From positions 62,001-126,000 of the forward strand of contig NZ_FXBA01000002.1 in assembly GCF_900177705.1 (NCBI RefSeq): a stretch of DNA of 64,000 nt, written 5' to 3'. A program made the position numbers and the translations under genes. This DNA comes from Fibrobacter sp. UWB15 (GTDB lineage Bacteria > Fibrobacterota > Fibrobacteria > Fibrobacterales > Fibrobacteraceae). The stretch's first letter is position 1. Each line of letters begins with the position of its first letter. The notes beneath the pieces were generated by a model. The model was not told the DNA's origin. It saw nothing but the letters and a program-made list of their open reading frames with translations, and did no database searches. Positions 21,101 through 28,205 of this stretch are shown in pieces.

Positions 21101-21652
21101 GTTACCAGGAATGTGACCCACCTGAATAATACCGGACTGTCCCGTAATATCCACCTGGTAACGCTTCTGGTCATTCGTAGCCGCATTAGTACCGGCAATG
21201 ATAGTCCAATCCGAAGAGGTCTGGAAACCGCTACTGACTAAAGAACCTGTCACCTTCGGGTTCAGGGAATTACCGTCAATATCGACCACTTCGAACGTCG
21301 TCGCCGTACCCACGTAGTAGAACTGCTTTTCAGGGTCACTTTCCAAGTAACCGGCCTGGTTAATACGAATCGGCGACATACGGTAGTTAATCGCATCCAA
21401 ATAAGCCTGGTTCAAGGTATCGGGAATCAAGGCGTTCGGTACGTAAGAGGCAGGAGTGCGGTTCCTGGGCACCATATTGTGCTTCTTGGTCACCGTCGTA
21501 TCGTAATGATCAAAGACAGTCGTATCCCACGTAAGCGGGTAGACCGGGCGAATCAGGTCGTAGGGCGTAGGCTGCTCTTGCTCGGCGGCAAAGGCAAACG
21601 AAACAAACGCAGCTATAGTAAGCGCGGCAAACAGATTCTTTTTAACGGGCAC
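15197..21652 (-). CDS. Giant secreted GH9 cellulase, multidomain (copy 2)
   Basis: A GTG start preceded by AAAGGAGG gives a 2151-residue protein with a clear signal peptide (KKNLFAALTIAAFVSFAFA). An in-frame ATG 156 bp upstream lacks a ribosome site and would bury the signal peptide. Domains: Ig-like cellulase domain (RMSPIRINQAGYLESDP near 91-107), GH9 catalytic domain with GGYYDCGDH (D271, D274), HPHHRAANP and YHKSETCIDAAA, then fibronectin-III-like modules, Ig-like repeats with Asp-rich loops (DSDCDNIAD, DHEGDGYPDE), and a C-terminal tail ending TFGFRRAKN. The order matches the GH9 protein encoded downstream, so the pair probably arose by tandem duplication. Role: extracellular hydrolysis of cellulose or related beta-glucan. 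The Cys-rich insert CEECSENGGCAF is distinctive. Confidence 0.92.
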   Translation of the reverse strand: MPVKKNLFAALTIAAFVSFAFAAEQEQPTPYDLIRPVYPLTWDTTVFDHYDTTVTKKHNMVPRNRTPASYVPNALIPDTLNQAYLDAINYRMSPIRINQAGYLESDPEKQFYYVGTATTFEVVDIDGNSLNPKVTGSLVSSGFQTSSDWTIIAGTNAATNDQKRYQVDITGQSGIIQVGHIPGNVPTDTRLRIKVGNDISSTFIVSDKVYSMVKDAALKFYGINRSGDGDSWFHPASHMKDGAGAVVTGAADVRDQYNASLAGTLQGGYYDCGDHLKESQTQMYAFMVAAVLAATNADADEDHYAFNHGETVNKDGVPDMMREAKHGADYVLRAYVRAKGVIDDMALSVGNFGSDHGWWGRPENSDLLPVDGSAAATDRGGPMSRTVRLGEIGANIGGETAAGLALVGKLYSDYKDPKYEAFADSCLKVAKEMYEFAKSMAQGKTYKNNTEAAGWSSPAYNGNNEYFDDLALASVALWYATGDSKYGDDAIRSKTLGTTVPQSFMENCVGCFDGGWFVTDNKGFLKNVKNTSWANAYAYATYALYKLILADENKAINEFGLTKEERLNAIEDCIMSMIHNLSDVSAGSATIVLPRKDPSNYMVQDIGWKGNEVKYDPIWFSMQTDQTWIYNRYQAGNIFEVLAYADVAKDIEKQNLALPNLGTPDWKSDEMHQLGINQLNYLLGVNPWDVSYILGVGDKNDAHPHHRAANPEGKNMPGAGYKYRPPVGALYGGVTPGATNSMVPDNKSWEDYHKSETCIDAAATLVSSGMLAAAKFDRTIAPGVSVEIRHVSMDSAIVVVKLSTRGTASLYYGTDEASMTETAVPDDNAAGVQHEIILRGLQPGTAYHFYAVGQNAYVPENLTIKYMVDSTKTPFSFTTLNTVESAQITNVTVCNMFGDSAEVMWYTPNGEYESKIYWDTVPHATASEYAFNSGAGNADVSGIPTKFHYVKIGGLKEKTTYYYMVESNGQFTNVDEKTGEMLKFTTPVGWYDFSVRAYQYDFGGTEFLNLNIYNNEARPFDSLTLRMYFTALPEEVEKCATLIDSDICQAYDEAGFNKPCENDRELRDLMRAALPVRLDDTYDATTGKYSYYFPVPLGSSIIKSQSRLRVDLTYSSGISNDNYQTCETLRQPAKKHMDKTTGDWSWAPHKFLDDGADYDGMPYEDKDYGDIDGEIPVNPYIVVYRKDEFIWGYSPSAQEMSTKRAHYKMDVNFDAPFNVSNNSYVQIDQTSSTVYVKGYAQISEQGYITRIWANGTEIKTVIDRIGDEIFLLDYENHEIIAHYNVTSGNGTIDSTGLWTLNIPVKMKIGSNKIDLTLFAGANPECEECSENGGCAFVNRTYYVQFTRGNLTASSLTIKNEAGNPVASPADPSNTRFYVYLNDKDKAGTSAPIEVLVINGKKNDTLKVKMVEDASNPGSFKSANAITATSIAPEARNNSQISFFAGDTIQVIYIDPDDEEDVSKQSFFAESKYPEPTKVLAQDSDCDNIADKLVVTFSNALTSDYSFDSIRVYLSGMADTVTLKVDPASALDQSDVVVDLPATLGIEENAAPAGMSTVYMKAEGATNASRMAISDGILPQLMSVTILENPNREYPEDTVMIAFTEPVILNSASTWPLDIVGVTGAAISVVGKATTTNDGKSWMFAITGNTDGAFVKEGATVMVKGNQVADKALNVLDPTLICKTVKVAETPRPVPVTLAEMRDHEGDGYPDELYMKFAKKLRDKDMLDSFVVEWGLKGEVRSMLPEWEHTFEYGTHEETKMAADSSLATVTVADTFSVITIKLGPANTFAYGSTTGSYDGYGRVTPRLGPEGGFFDKYYPVVDKCPPVILTAVWQGFDVGDDSYGSQDYVTLTLSEPLDTVPTGAYVVERKREANAGVFFSPKQNPSLSLTYMTHSTSAKLGYKHKYNEAIWIADSVRLISDPETSYFKDLFGQYAGYATPWVPVTGSVSKIKFTITAVDGVTKSRNANSVYYGGVPMDPNVNFRLTTLNKSNETVVVAEGNSKLHDVLSSPIRNYVHGGPVFMVEIALPDVLDKTELGEAKRDYDVNLEMDIFNNMGSYVNRATYSFKSSQLQEYISASSTLTLYLEWCAPEDYPKSADGKKIGTGPYIAKFNTKAKSEYLPQKADEGDRTETFKDSDTFTRTFGFRRAKN

Positions 21653-21679
21653 AAAAGCCTCCTTTATAATACAGCCAAC

Positions 21680-21700
21680 ACGGGTACTGCAGATACCCGT
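21680..21700 (-). promoter_or_regulatory. Hairpin in the GH9 leader
   Basis: ACGGGTA and TACCCGT flank a 7-base loop (CTGCAGA on the plus strand). The hairpin lies about 18 bp before the AAGGAGG site of the GH9 gene. There is no T tract, so it is more likely an mRNA-stability or translation element than a terminator. Confidence 0.5.
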
Positions 21701-21881
21701 TCCATAAATCCCAAATACACAATTTAAAAATAGATTTAAAAAGCCCGAAACGGACCACCCAAAAGCAGAAAATGTTCCCTTTTTGCTCACAAAAACGGCA
21801 ATAATCAATGATTTGGGACACGCTGTTTCGTATAAAAGATTTTAGTAAGAAATATATAGAACAAGGTTCAGAAAAGTTTAC

Positions 21882-21916
21882 AAAAAGAGGCCGACACCCG
21901 TAGGCATCGACCTTTT
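21882..21916 (-). terminator. Terminator of the Ala/Pro-rich protein gene
   Basis: On the minus strand GGTCGATGCC pairs with GGTGTCGGCC (several G-U pairs) around a TACG-type loop, followed by TCTTTTTG. It lies about 30 bp after the stop of the upstream gene. Confidence 0.75.
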
Positions 21917-21943
21917 GAAATCTGTGGATTTTAAACCGCTAGA

Positions 21944-22660
21944 TTAGTCCTTGCCGGTGAAGATAATCACGAGCACGGAGGCAACGAAGGCGGCAGACAC
22001 GATCAGGAATTCCCACGGGTTTTCCATGATGGTGGACTTGGCAGAACCGGCAGAGCTGTTTTCGAGAGCAGCCTGTTCTTCGGCCTTGGCCTTGGCAGCT
22101 TCTTCAGCGGCCTTCTTTTCTTCTTCGGCCTTAGCGAGAGCGGCGCTGTCAACCGGAGCTTCTTCAGCCTTGGCTTCGAGCACTTCGGTCTTGGCGGTAT
22201 CGGCCTTGGCGGTGTCGGCGGCGGCTACGGCTTCAGCCGGAGCGGCAGCAGAGTCAGCCGGGGCAGCGGCGGCAGCTTCGGCAGCAGGAGCGGCTTCAGC
22301 AGCCTTAGCAGTATCAGCGGCAGGTGCAGCAGCCGGAGCAGCGGCGGCAGCCGGTGCGGCGGCGGGGGCCGGTTCAGCCTTAGCAGCTTCGGCAGGCTTT
22401 GCTTCAGCCTTCGGGGCTTCAGCCGGCTTAGCTTCGGCAGCGGGCTTGGCAGCTTCTGCCTTGGCAGGAGCGGCAGCCGGAGCAGCGGCGGGGGCTGCGG
22501 CAGGTGCAGCAGCTTCGGCCGGTTTGGCAGCTTCAGCAGCCGGAGCAGCGGCAGCAGGCTTGGCGGCCGGTGCGGCGGCCTTAGCGTCCTTGGCAGCCGG
22601 GGCTGCAAAAACAACAGCAGAGGCAAGCATAGTTGCCAACATGAGAGTCTTGATCTTCAT
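21944..22660 (-). CDS. Ala/Pro/Lys-rich secreted protein with C-terminal membrane anchor
   Basis: The 238-residue protein has a signal peptide (MKIKTLMLATMLASAVVFA), a long low-complexity region of Ala, Pro, Lys and Glu (PAAAPAAAPA, AKPAEAPKAEAKPAE) to about residue 175, a charged helix (AKAEEEKKAAEEAAKAKAEEQ) and a C-terminal hydrophobic helix (EFLIVSAAFVASVLVIIF) ending in GKD. The composition resembles TonB-like or periplasm-spanning linkers, but no TonB domain is visible. It would extend from the inner membrane into the periplasm. Base composition leaves other frames open too; signal peptide, SD (GAGGA), terminator and anchor support this frame. Function unknown. Confidence 0.75.
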   Translation of the reverse strand: MKIKTLMLATMLASAVVFAAPAAKDAKAAAPAAKPAAAAPAAEAAKPAEAAAPAAAPAAAPAAAPAKAEAAKPAAEAKPAEAPKAEAKPAEAAKAEPAPAAAPAAAAAPAAAPAADTAKAAEAAPAAEAAAAAPADSAAAPAEAVAAADTAKADTAKTEVLEAKAEEAPVDSAALAKAEEEKKAAEEAAKAKAEEQAALENSSAGSAKSTIMENPWEFLIVSAAFVASVLVIIFTGKD

Positions 22661-23002
22661 AGTTTCCTCTTCAGTTTAAACTTTTAACGATGTAAAAAAT
22701 AGTACAAATTTCAGTTGTCTGCCAACTTTTTTATAAAAAAAAGTACAAATTGTCGCTATTTTCCGTCCATTCATCGGCATTTTGCGATATTCCTCACACC
22801 GCCGCGGGCTAAACCGCTCCATTCAGTCGAAAATTTTAGACCAAAGCCGCTAGAAATTTTAAATTACACACATAAAAAACAATGTGAAATGTGTAATGTG
22901 TGATGTGTAATTAGTCATTCCACTTCCCACATTGCGGCGCAAGCCGCCCACATTCCACACCACACACTAACCCTTGATTCTAACCCTAACCCCTAATTAA
23001 CT
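22661..23002. other. Non-coding gap upstream of fumarase
   Basis: The 342-bp AT-rich divergent gap has no credible gene. It holds a TGTGTAATGTGTGATGTG-like stretch (about 22886-22910) and a short CTAACCC-type repeat (about 22967-22997) running up to the fumarase start. No Shine-Dalgarno is visible before that start. The left part should carry the promoter of the minus-strand Ala/Pro-rich gene, whose SD (GAGGA) lies near 22667. Confidence 0.6.
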
Positions 23003-24640
23003 ATGGCATTCAAATACGAAGCTACCGTCCAGCACGGTGAAGATACTACCGAATACGTGAACCTCGGTAAAGACGGCGTTTCCGTCGCCGAATTCGAAGG
23101 CAAAAAGATTCTGAAGGTCGCCCCCGAGGCGCTCACCAAGATCGCCCAAGCCGCTTTCGAAGAAGTGGAATTCTGCCTGCGTCCGGCCCACACGGCCAAG
23201 GTCGCCAAGATTTTGCAGGATCCGGAAGCTTCGGACAACGACAAGTTCGTGGCCCTCACCATGCTCAAGAACGCCTGCGTCGCCGCCAAGGGCATTCTCC
23301 CGTTCTGCCAGGACACGGGTACGGCCATCTGCGTCGCCCACAAGGGCCAGCAGGTCTGGACGGGCTTCGACGACGCCGAAGCGATTTCCGAAGGTATCTA
23401 CAACGCCTACACCACGAAGAACCTGCGCTACAGCCAGATTGCACCCTTGACCATGTACGAAGAAAAGAACACCGGTTGCAACCTGCCTGCCCAGATCGAC
23501 ATCCACGCCGAAGAAGGCGCCGAGATGAAGTTCTTGTTCGTCGCCAAGGGCGGCGGCTCTGCCAACAAGACTTACTACTGGCCCATGACCAAGGCGCTCC
23601 TCAACCCGAAGTCCTTGGAAAAGTTCCTCGCCGAAAAGGTGAAGACCTTGGGTACTGCGGCTTGCCCTCCGTACCACCTCGCGATCGTAATTGGCGGAAC
23701 CTCTGCCGAAATGAACACCCACATGGTGAAGCTCGCTAGCTGCGGCTACCTCGACGATATTCCGACCACGGGTTCCGAAGGCGGCCGCATTTTCCGCGAC
23801 CTCGAAATGGAAGAAAAGGTTCTGCACATCTGCCAGAAGACGGGCATTGGCGCCCAGTTCGGCGGCAAGTACCTGGTGCACGACGTTCGCGTGATCCGCG
23901 CTCCGCGTCACGCCGCAAGCTGCCCGGTTTCTATCGGCGTCAGCTGCTCTGCCGACCGCAACATCAAGGCAAAGATTGACGAGAACGGCCTCTGGCTCGA
24001 AAAGATGGAACACCATCCGGAAAACTACATTCCGGCAGGCAATGCCGTGAACCTCGCTCCGGCTGTGGAAATCGACCTTGACCGCCCGATGAAGGAAGTG
24101 CTCGCCGACCTCACCAAGTATCCGGTGAAGACGCGCCTCAGCCTCAAGGGTACGATGATTGTGGCCCGCGACATGGCTCACGCGAAGATTGCCGAAATCT
24201 TCGACAAGCAGGAACGCGGCGAAGAACTTACGGACGAAGAAAAGACCGTGCTCAAGGTCGTGTCTGACCACCCGATTTACTACGCCGGTCCGGCCAAGAC
24301 TCCGGCAGGCATGCCCACCGGTAGCTTCGGCCCGACGACCGCCAACCGCATGGACCCGTACGTGATGCGCTTCCAGAGCAAGGGTGCTTCGATGATCATG
24401 GTCGCGAAGGGCAACCGCAGCCAGGACGTCACCGACGCCTGCAAGAAGTACGGCGGATTCTTCCTCGGTTCTATCGGCGGTCCGGCAGCCATCCTCGCTG
24501 AACAGAACATCCTCAGCAACGACATCGTGGCCTTCCCGGAACTCGGCATGGAAGCCATCCGCAAGATCACCATCAAGGACTTCCCTGCATTCATCTTGGT
24601 CGATGACAAGGGAAATAATTTCTTCGAAGGACTGATTTAG
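23003..24640 (+). CDS. fum: Class I (iron-sulfur) fumarate hydratase
   Basis: The 545-residue protein has the length and layout of FumA/FumB-type class I fumarase, which interconverts fumarate and malate with a [4Fe-4S] cluster. Likely cluster cysteines are C102 in PFCQDTGT, the Cys of TAACPPY and the Cys of SCSADRN. The C-terminal beta-like part carries [14 protein letters not shown] and [11 protein letters not shown]. In a succinate-producing rumen-type bacterium it would work in the reductive branch of the citric acid cycle; that role is inference. Codon use is strongly biased to GAA, AAG and CTC, suggesting high expression. No Shine-Dalgarno is visible. Confidence 0.95.
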   Translation: MAFKYEATVQHGEDTTEYVNLGKDGVSVAEFEGKKILKVAPEALTKIAQAAFEEVEFCLRPAHTAKVAKILQDPEASDNDKFVALTMLKNACVAAKGILPFCQDTGTAICVAHKGQQVWTGFDDAEAISEGIYNAYTTKNLRYSQIAPLTMYEEKNTGCNLPAQIDIHAEEGAEMKFLFVAKGGGSANKTYYWPMTKALLNPKSLEKFLAEKVKTLGTAACPPYHLAIVIGGTSAEMNTHMVKLASCGYLDDIPTTGSEGGRIFRDLEMEEKVLHICQKTGIGAQFGGKYLVHDVRVIRAPRHAASCPVSIGVSCSADRNIKAKIDENGLWLEKMEHHPENYIPAGNAVNLAPAVEIDLDRPMKEVLADLTKYPVKTRLSLKGTMIVARDMAHAKIAEIFDKQERGEELTDEEKTVLKVVSDHPIYYAGPAKTPAGMPTGSFGPTTANRMDPYVMRFQSKGASMIMVAKGNRSQDVTDACKKYGGFFLGSIGGPAAILAEQNILSNDIVAFPELGMEAIRKITIKDFPAFILVDDKGNNFFEGLI

Positions 24641-24667
24641 TAGGAAGTAGGAAGTAGACAGTAGGCA
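24640..24667. repeat. Short heptanucleotide array after fumarase
   Basis: Four 7-bp units (GTAGGAA twice, GTAGACA, GTAGGCA) begin at the last base of the fumarase stop codon, the same placement as the array after the DedA gene. Confidence 0.8.
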
Positions 24668-24697
24668 GTGATGCAACTGCCTGCCACAATCAAAATT

Positions 24698-24725
24698 CCC
24701 GTCGGAACAACCGGCGGGGTTTTTC
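24698..24725 (+). terminator. Fumarase terminator
   Basis: CCCGTCGG pairs with CCGGCGGG around AACAA, followed by GTTTTTC. Confidence 0.85.
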
Positions 24726-24823
24726 ATTGAAATTTTGTCAAAAGCATAGTACTCTTTATTGTCCTTTTCGTGCAAGAAAAGGTTATTTTATTGAATGGAT
24801 AACTGTGTTTAGGGAACTGGCCT

Positions 24824-25678
24824 ATGCTCAACATTAACGAAATAAGCGATTACAGGGATTTACTCAAGAACTACTATACCCAGCGCAAGCTGGATATGCC
24901 TCTGTATTCCTACAAGATAATGGGGCAAAAATTGGGGCTTGAAACAAGCCAGATTTTCCGAGTGCTGAACAAGGAACTGCACCTGCCAAACCACAGCATT
25001 CCTCTGGCCAAGGACCTATTGGATTTAAAAGGACGCAGCGGTGAAATTTTCGAAATCCTGGTGGCCGCAGCCAAGGCAAAATCCCAGACGAAAAAAGAGA
25101 AGCTCTACAAAATGGCCCTTTCGCTGCAAGATGTCGACTTGCGCAAGTTCAGCGCCAGCGAATACCTGTTCCTGAGCAAGTGGTGGATTCCCGTGGTGCG
25201 AGCCCTTATCGAGATGAACGGCGGCCATGCCGAAGTTTCTCGCCTGGTAAAACAGATATCGCCTGCGGTTTCTGAAGACCAGATTCGCGAAGCCATAACG
25301 GTTTTGAAGGATTTAAAGCTGATTACGCCGCTCGCCTCGGAACGCTACGCCGCAACAACAGCTAATTTTACATCGGCAGGGTCTCCGACAAAGACCTCCG
25401 CCATCCGCAGCTATCAAAACCAGCTTTTGGCACTTGCGCAAAACGCCCTGGTAGCCGTGGAGCCCTCGAAGCGAAACATTTCTTCGCTGTTGGTGGGCGT
25501 AGACGATGAATGTTTTGCCGACTTGAACGAAATGACGATTGAATTTAGACGCCAGGTGCAAAAAAGAGTTGCCGAAGTAAAAGACGCGAACCGCGCCATG
25601 CAATTCGTATTTGCCTTTTACCCAGTAGCCGAAGTTTCCAAAGGCATGCAACCCAAAAAAATAGGAGTAAAAAAATGA
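24824..25678 (+). CDS. TIGR02147-family (DUF4423-type) putative regulator
   Basis: The 284-residue protein matches the TIGR02147/DUF4423 pattern known from Fibrobacter: the opening ISDYRDLLKNYYTQRK, then a helix-turn-helix-like segment (SYKIMGQKLGLETSQIFRVLNKE) and the central YLFLSKWWIPVVRALIEM with a second winged-helix-like region (VSRLVKQISPAVSEDQIREAITVLKDLKLI). No membrane segment is seen. DNA binding is suggested by fold-like features, not demonstrated. It overlaps the following lipoprotein gene by 4 bp (ATGA), so the two are translationally coupled. AGGGAA serves as ribosome site. Confidence 0.8.
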   Translation: MLNINEISDYRDLLKNYYTQRKLDMPLYSYKIMGQKLGLETSQIFRVLNKELHLPNHSIPLAKDLLDLKGRSGEIFEILVAAAKAKSQTKKEKLYKMALSLQDVDLRKFSASEYLFLSKWWIPVVRALIEMNGGHAEVSRLVKQISPAVSEDQIREAITVLKDLKLITPLASERYAATTANFTSAGSPTKTSAIRSYQNQLLALAQNALVAVEPSKRNISSLLVGVDDECFADLNEMTIEFRRQVQKRVAEVKDANRAMQFVFAFYPVAEVSKGMQPKKIGVKK

Positions 25679-26895
25679 GACGATTGCTTTTACTCCTCGC
25701 TCCCCTCGCCTTTTGGGCTTGCTCCGACAAAGAAGTCGCGGGCATCAGTACCGTTGAAACCGAAAACGCGTTTCTGATTCAAATCGTTCGTGAAGATTCT
25801 TTGCCAGCGGCAAACGTAGTCGCCCGCATGCGCTCCGTGGACTTTGTAAGAAACGTTTCCGAAAATAGCGGCAATGGGGATTCCGCGAAATCCGAATTCT
25901 TCGAGGAATTCACGACCGATTCCTTGGGGCAAATTCGCATCGACAGTCTTACCGTAAAAGAGGCGACGATTGAAATTGTGGACGCCGGCGAAGGCCTGTT
26001 CACCAAGATTTCTGCCGAAGACATTCAAGAAGGCGACTCCGTACAGTACACCCTCGAAAAAACGGGCAGCCTGCGCGGCAAGGTTTACTTGCCCGACAGC
26101 GTGGACTACGCCTGGGTGCAAGTGTACGGCACCGGCCGCCTGGTTAAAACCGACAGCGAAGGCTTTTACGAAATGGATTCGCTGCCGCCGTACGAATACG
26201 ACATGCGCGTGATCGTTGGTGACAGCATTATCGAGCAGTCCGCGAAAATCAACGCCGGCGAAGATGTTTCTGCAAACGTGCGCACTTTCGAACCCGACTC
26301 GGTCAAGGTACTGGACTTTGAATCGGCAAGCGCCCAATTCACAATCAAGGAACTCGGCATCAGCGAAACGGGCTACATGTCTTCTACCGACACAAGCGTC
26401 AAGACGACGCCCGAAGTCGAAATCATTCCCGAAACCCGCAAAGACCTCTCAGAATTCATTGTCGAAGCGGGCGCAGACCGCGAAGGGAACGCTATTTATT
26501 GGGAGACTTCGGCAGTAAAGCGTGGTTCCTGGTCGTTCTACGGAATCTGGATTTGCAAGGAAGAATCGCCCTGCGACTTGTCCGCAACCGATTCTATCGT
26601 TTACTACGCTCGCGGCACAGGCGTCATCTCGATTATCCTGGAAACCTTAGGTGAATCAAACACCGAAGGCAAGACACTCGCCTACGACACGCTCAAGACT
26701 AGCGACGAGTGGACGCGCCGAGTTATAAAGCCCGAAAACTTCAAGCCGCGCGACGACTTGTACGGCAACCTCGGCTGGGAAGTCATCAGCAAGTCGGTGA
26801 CGACGATTTCAATCGCCGCCTACGACAGCACGGAATTCTGGATTGACGACGTCGTGTTCTACGGCGTCAAACCGAGTGATTTTATCATTAAATAA
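25675..26895 (+). CDS. Lipoprotein with CarboxypepD_reg-like and beta-sandwich domains
   Basis: The 406-residue protein begins MRRLLLLLAPLAFWACSD, a lipoprotein signal with lipobox FWAC. Residues of about 120-190 (SLRGKVYLPDSVDYAWVQVYG...SEGFYEMDSLPPYEYDMRV) look like a carboxypeptidase-regulatory-type Ig domain. The last 150 residues, ending EFWIDDVVFYGV, resemble CBM11/galactose-binding beta-sandwich domains, so polysaccharide binding is plausible but unproven. The gene overlaps the TIGR02147 gene, suggesting the regulator controls or responds to this surface protein. Confidence 0.75.
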   Translation: MRRLLLLLAPLAFWACSDKEVAGISTVETENAFLIQIVREDSLPAANVVARMRSVDFVRNVSENSGNGDSAKSEFFEEFTTDSLGQIRIDSLTVKEATIEIVDAGEGLFTKISAEDIQEGDSVQYTLEKTGSLRGKVYLPDSVDYAWVQVYGTGRLVKTDSEGFYEMDSLPPYEYDMRVIVGDSIIEQSAKINAGEDVSANVRTFEPDSVKVLDFESASAQFTIKELGISETGYMSSTDTSVKTTPEVEIIPETRKDLSEFIVEAGADREGNAIYWETSAVKRGSWSFYGIWICKEESPCDLSATDSIVYYARGTGVISIILETLGESNTEGKTLAYDTLKTSDEWTRRVIKPENFKPRDDLYGNLGWEVISKSVTTISIAAYDSTEFWIDDVVFYGVKPSDFIIK

Positions 26896-26899
26896 AAAG

Positions 26900-26930
26900 G
26901 AGATCCCGGGTCGGAGCCCGGGACGACAAT
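26900..26930. repeat. REP-like palindrome
   Basis: GATCCCGGGTC-GGA-GCCCGGGA followed by CGACAATGC is an imperfect palindrome in the gap between two convergent genes. Related elements lie near 34497, 34584, 55053 and 56488. It may also serve as a bidirectional transcription barrier. Confidence 0.7.
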
Positions 26931-26943
26931 GCAAAAGACAAGA

Positions 26944-27762
26944 TTACGGCAGGCCGACGTGGCGCTGCTTCTGCTTTTTAGGCTTCGGTTCTTCCGGGCC
27001 TTTTTCAGCTTCGGCCTTGGCGGCTTCGGTTAAAAGCATTTCAAGCGACACGCGAGAAGCCTCCTGCTCGGCTTTCTTCTTGTTGCCGCCCTGACCGCGA
27101 CCGTACACGCGTCCGTCCACATGGACTTCGACCGTGAACACCTTCTGGTGTTCCGGGCCCGATTCATCGACCACCACGTATTCCGGAACCGTGCGGAGCT
27201 TGCCCTGCAGGTATTCCAGGAGTTCGCTCTTGTGGTTGATGAAGTCCTCGGCAGAAATGATTTCCTGCACCCGCGGAAAGTGGAATTTGTTCAAAATCGC
27301 GCGGACCTCGTCGAGGCCGCCATCCAAGTAGACGGCGCCAAGAACCGCTTCGTAAGCGTCGGCCAGAATGCTTTCTTTGCCGCGACCGCCGAGCTTTTCT
27401 TCGGCCTTCCCCACCTTCACGTATTCGCTCAGGCTCCATTCCTTAGACGACTGCGCGCAGGCATGTCCCGAAACAATCGCGCTCTTGCGCTTGGAAAGTT
27501 CGCCTTCAGGGTCGTCGGGGTAAGTCTTGTAAAGGTATTCGGTGGTGAGCATGTTCAGCACGGAATCGCCCAAAAATTCCAGGCGTTCGTTGTTGCTCAC
27601 ATAAGGCATGTCTGTGCCCGTCAAAAAGGAGCGGTGCACCAGCGCATGCGCCAACAGTTCGGGGTCCTTGAACCGGTACCCGAGCTTCGCCTCAAGCCCG
27701 CCATCGGACTTCTGGCGAAACCAGAGTTTAAGCACTTTGTGTAGAAGGTTTGTATCAGACAT
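26944..27762 (-). CDS. rnc: Ribonuclease III
   Basis: The 272-residue protein has the RNase III signature ERLEFLGDS (59-67), the second acidic motif ADAYEAVLGAVYLDGG, and a C-terminal double-stranded-RNA-binding domain (KSELLEYLQGKLRTVPEYVVVDESGPEHQKVFTVEVHV...GGNKKKAEQEAS), followed by a charged Lys/Glu/Pro tail. It cleaves double-stranded RNA in rRNA and mRNA processing. It closes the fatty-acid cluster in its usual place. The start has no Shine-Dalgarno: the leader is a heptanucleotide array six bases upstream. Confidence 0.95.
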   Translation of the reverse strand: MSDTNLLHKVLKLWFRQKSDGGLEAKLGYRFKDPELLAHALVHRSFLTGTDMPYVSNNERLEFLGDSVLNMLTTEYLYKTYPDDPEGELSKRKSAIVSGHACAQSSKEWSLSEYVKVGKAEEKLGGRGKESILADAYEAVLGAVYLDGGLDEVRAILNKFHFPRVQEIISAEDFINHKSELLEYLQGKLRTVPEYVVVDESGPEHQKVFTVEVHVDGRVYGRGQGGNKKKAEQEASRVSLEMLLTEAAKAEAEKGPEEPKPKKQKQRHVGLP

Positions 27763-27768
27763 TAAATA

Positions 27769-27850
27769 GTAGGAAGTTAGAAGTAGGAAGTTAGAAGTAG
27801 GAAGTAGGAAGTAGGAAGTTTCTGTCTACCGTCTACTTCCTACTGTCTAC
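27769..27850. repeat. Heptanucleotide array with inverted arm
   Basis: Seven units of GTAGGAA/GTTAGAA (27769-27817) are followed after a short spacer by the complementary heptads TGTCTAC, CGTCTAC, TTCCTAC and TGTCTAC (to 27850). The two halves can fold on each other. It lies in the rnc leader, between rnc and acpP. Confidence 0.85.
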
Positions 27851-27855
27851 TAAAC

Positions 27856-27883
27856 AGAAAGGGCAACCCGAGCCGGGTCACCC
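27856..27883 (-). terminator. acpP terminator
   Basis: On the minus strand GGGTGACCCG pairs with CGGGTTGCCC around a short loop, followed by TTTCTGTTT. It lies about 30 bp after the acpP stop. Confidence 0.7.
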
Positions 27884-27914
27884 AGTCTAGTTTCTTATCG
27901 AGAGAGGCTAATAA

Positions 27915-28154
27915 TTAAGCCTTCTTAGCTTCGATGAAGGCGACCACGTCAGCAACCTTCTGGAACTTTTCGGCGTCGGAGTCGAGGATTTCGACTTCGA
28001 ATTCGTCTTCGAGGGCCATCACGAGTTCCACGCGGTCGAGGGAGTCGGCACCGAGGTCGTTACCGAATTCGGATTCCGGCTTCACATCTTCAGCCTTAAC
28101 GCCGAGCTTGTCAACGATAACAGCGGTGACCTTCTTGAAAATTTCTTCGTTCAT
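27915..28154 (-). CDS. acpP: Acyl carrier protein
   Basis: The 79-residue acidic protein has the phosphopantetheine attachment motif [12 protein letters not shown] (Ser of DSL) and ends in [10 protein letters not shown]. It carries the growing acyl chain in fatty-acid synthesis. The ATG giving MNEEIFKK was chosen because GGAG lies 7 nt upstream; an ATG four codons earlier would include that site within the coding region. A TTTACTAAATTTG motif about 30-45 bp upstream is a likely promoter -10 region. Confidence 0.97.
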   Translation of the reverse strand: MNEEIFKKVTAVIVDKLGVKAEDVKPESEFGNDLGADSLDRVELVMALEDEFEVEILDSDAEKFQKVADVVAFIEAKKA

Positions 28155-28205
28155 TGTAATCTCCATTTGGATTGATTGTTTGAGTTCAAATTTAGTAAAA
28201 AAAGC

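Noticed and set aside
18809-21241. 810-codon open frame on the plus strand opposite the second GH9 gene
   Set aside because: It mirrors GH9 codons, has no domain or ribosome site, and the minus-strand gene has signal peptide, catalytic motifs and terminator.
22997-24775. 592-codon minus frame opposite fumarase
   Set aside because: It is an antisense shadow caused by strong codon bias in the fumarase gene.
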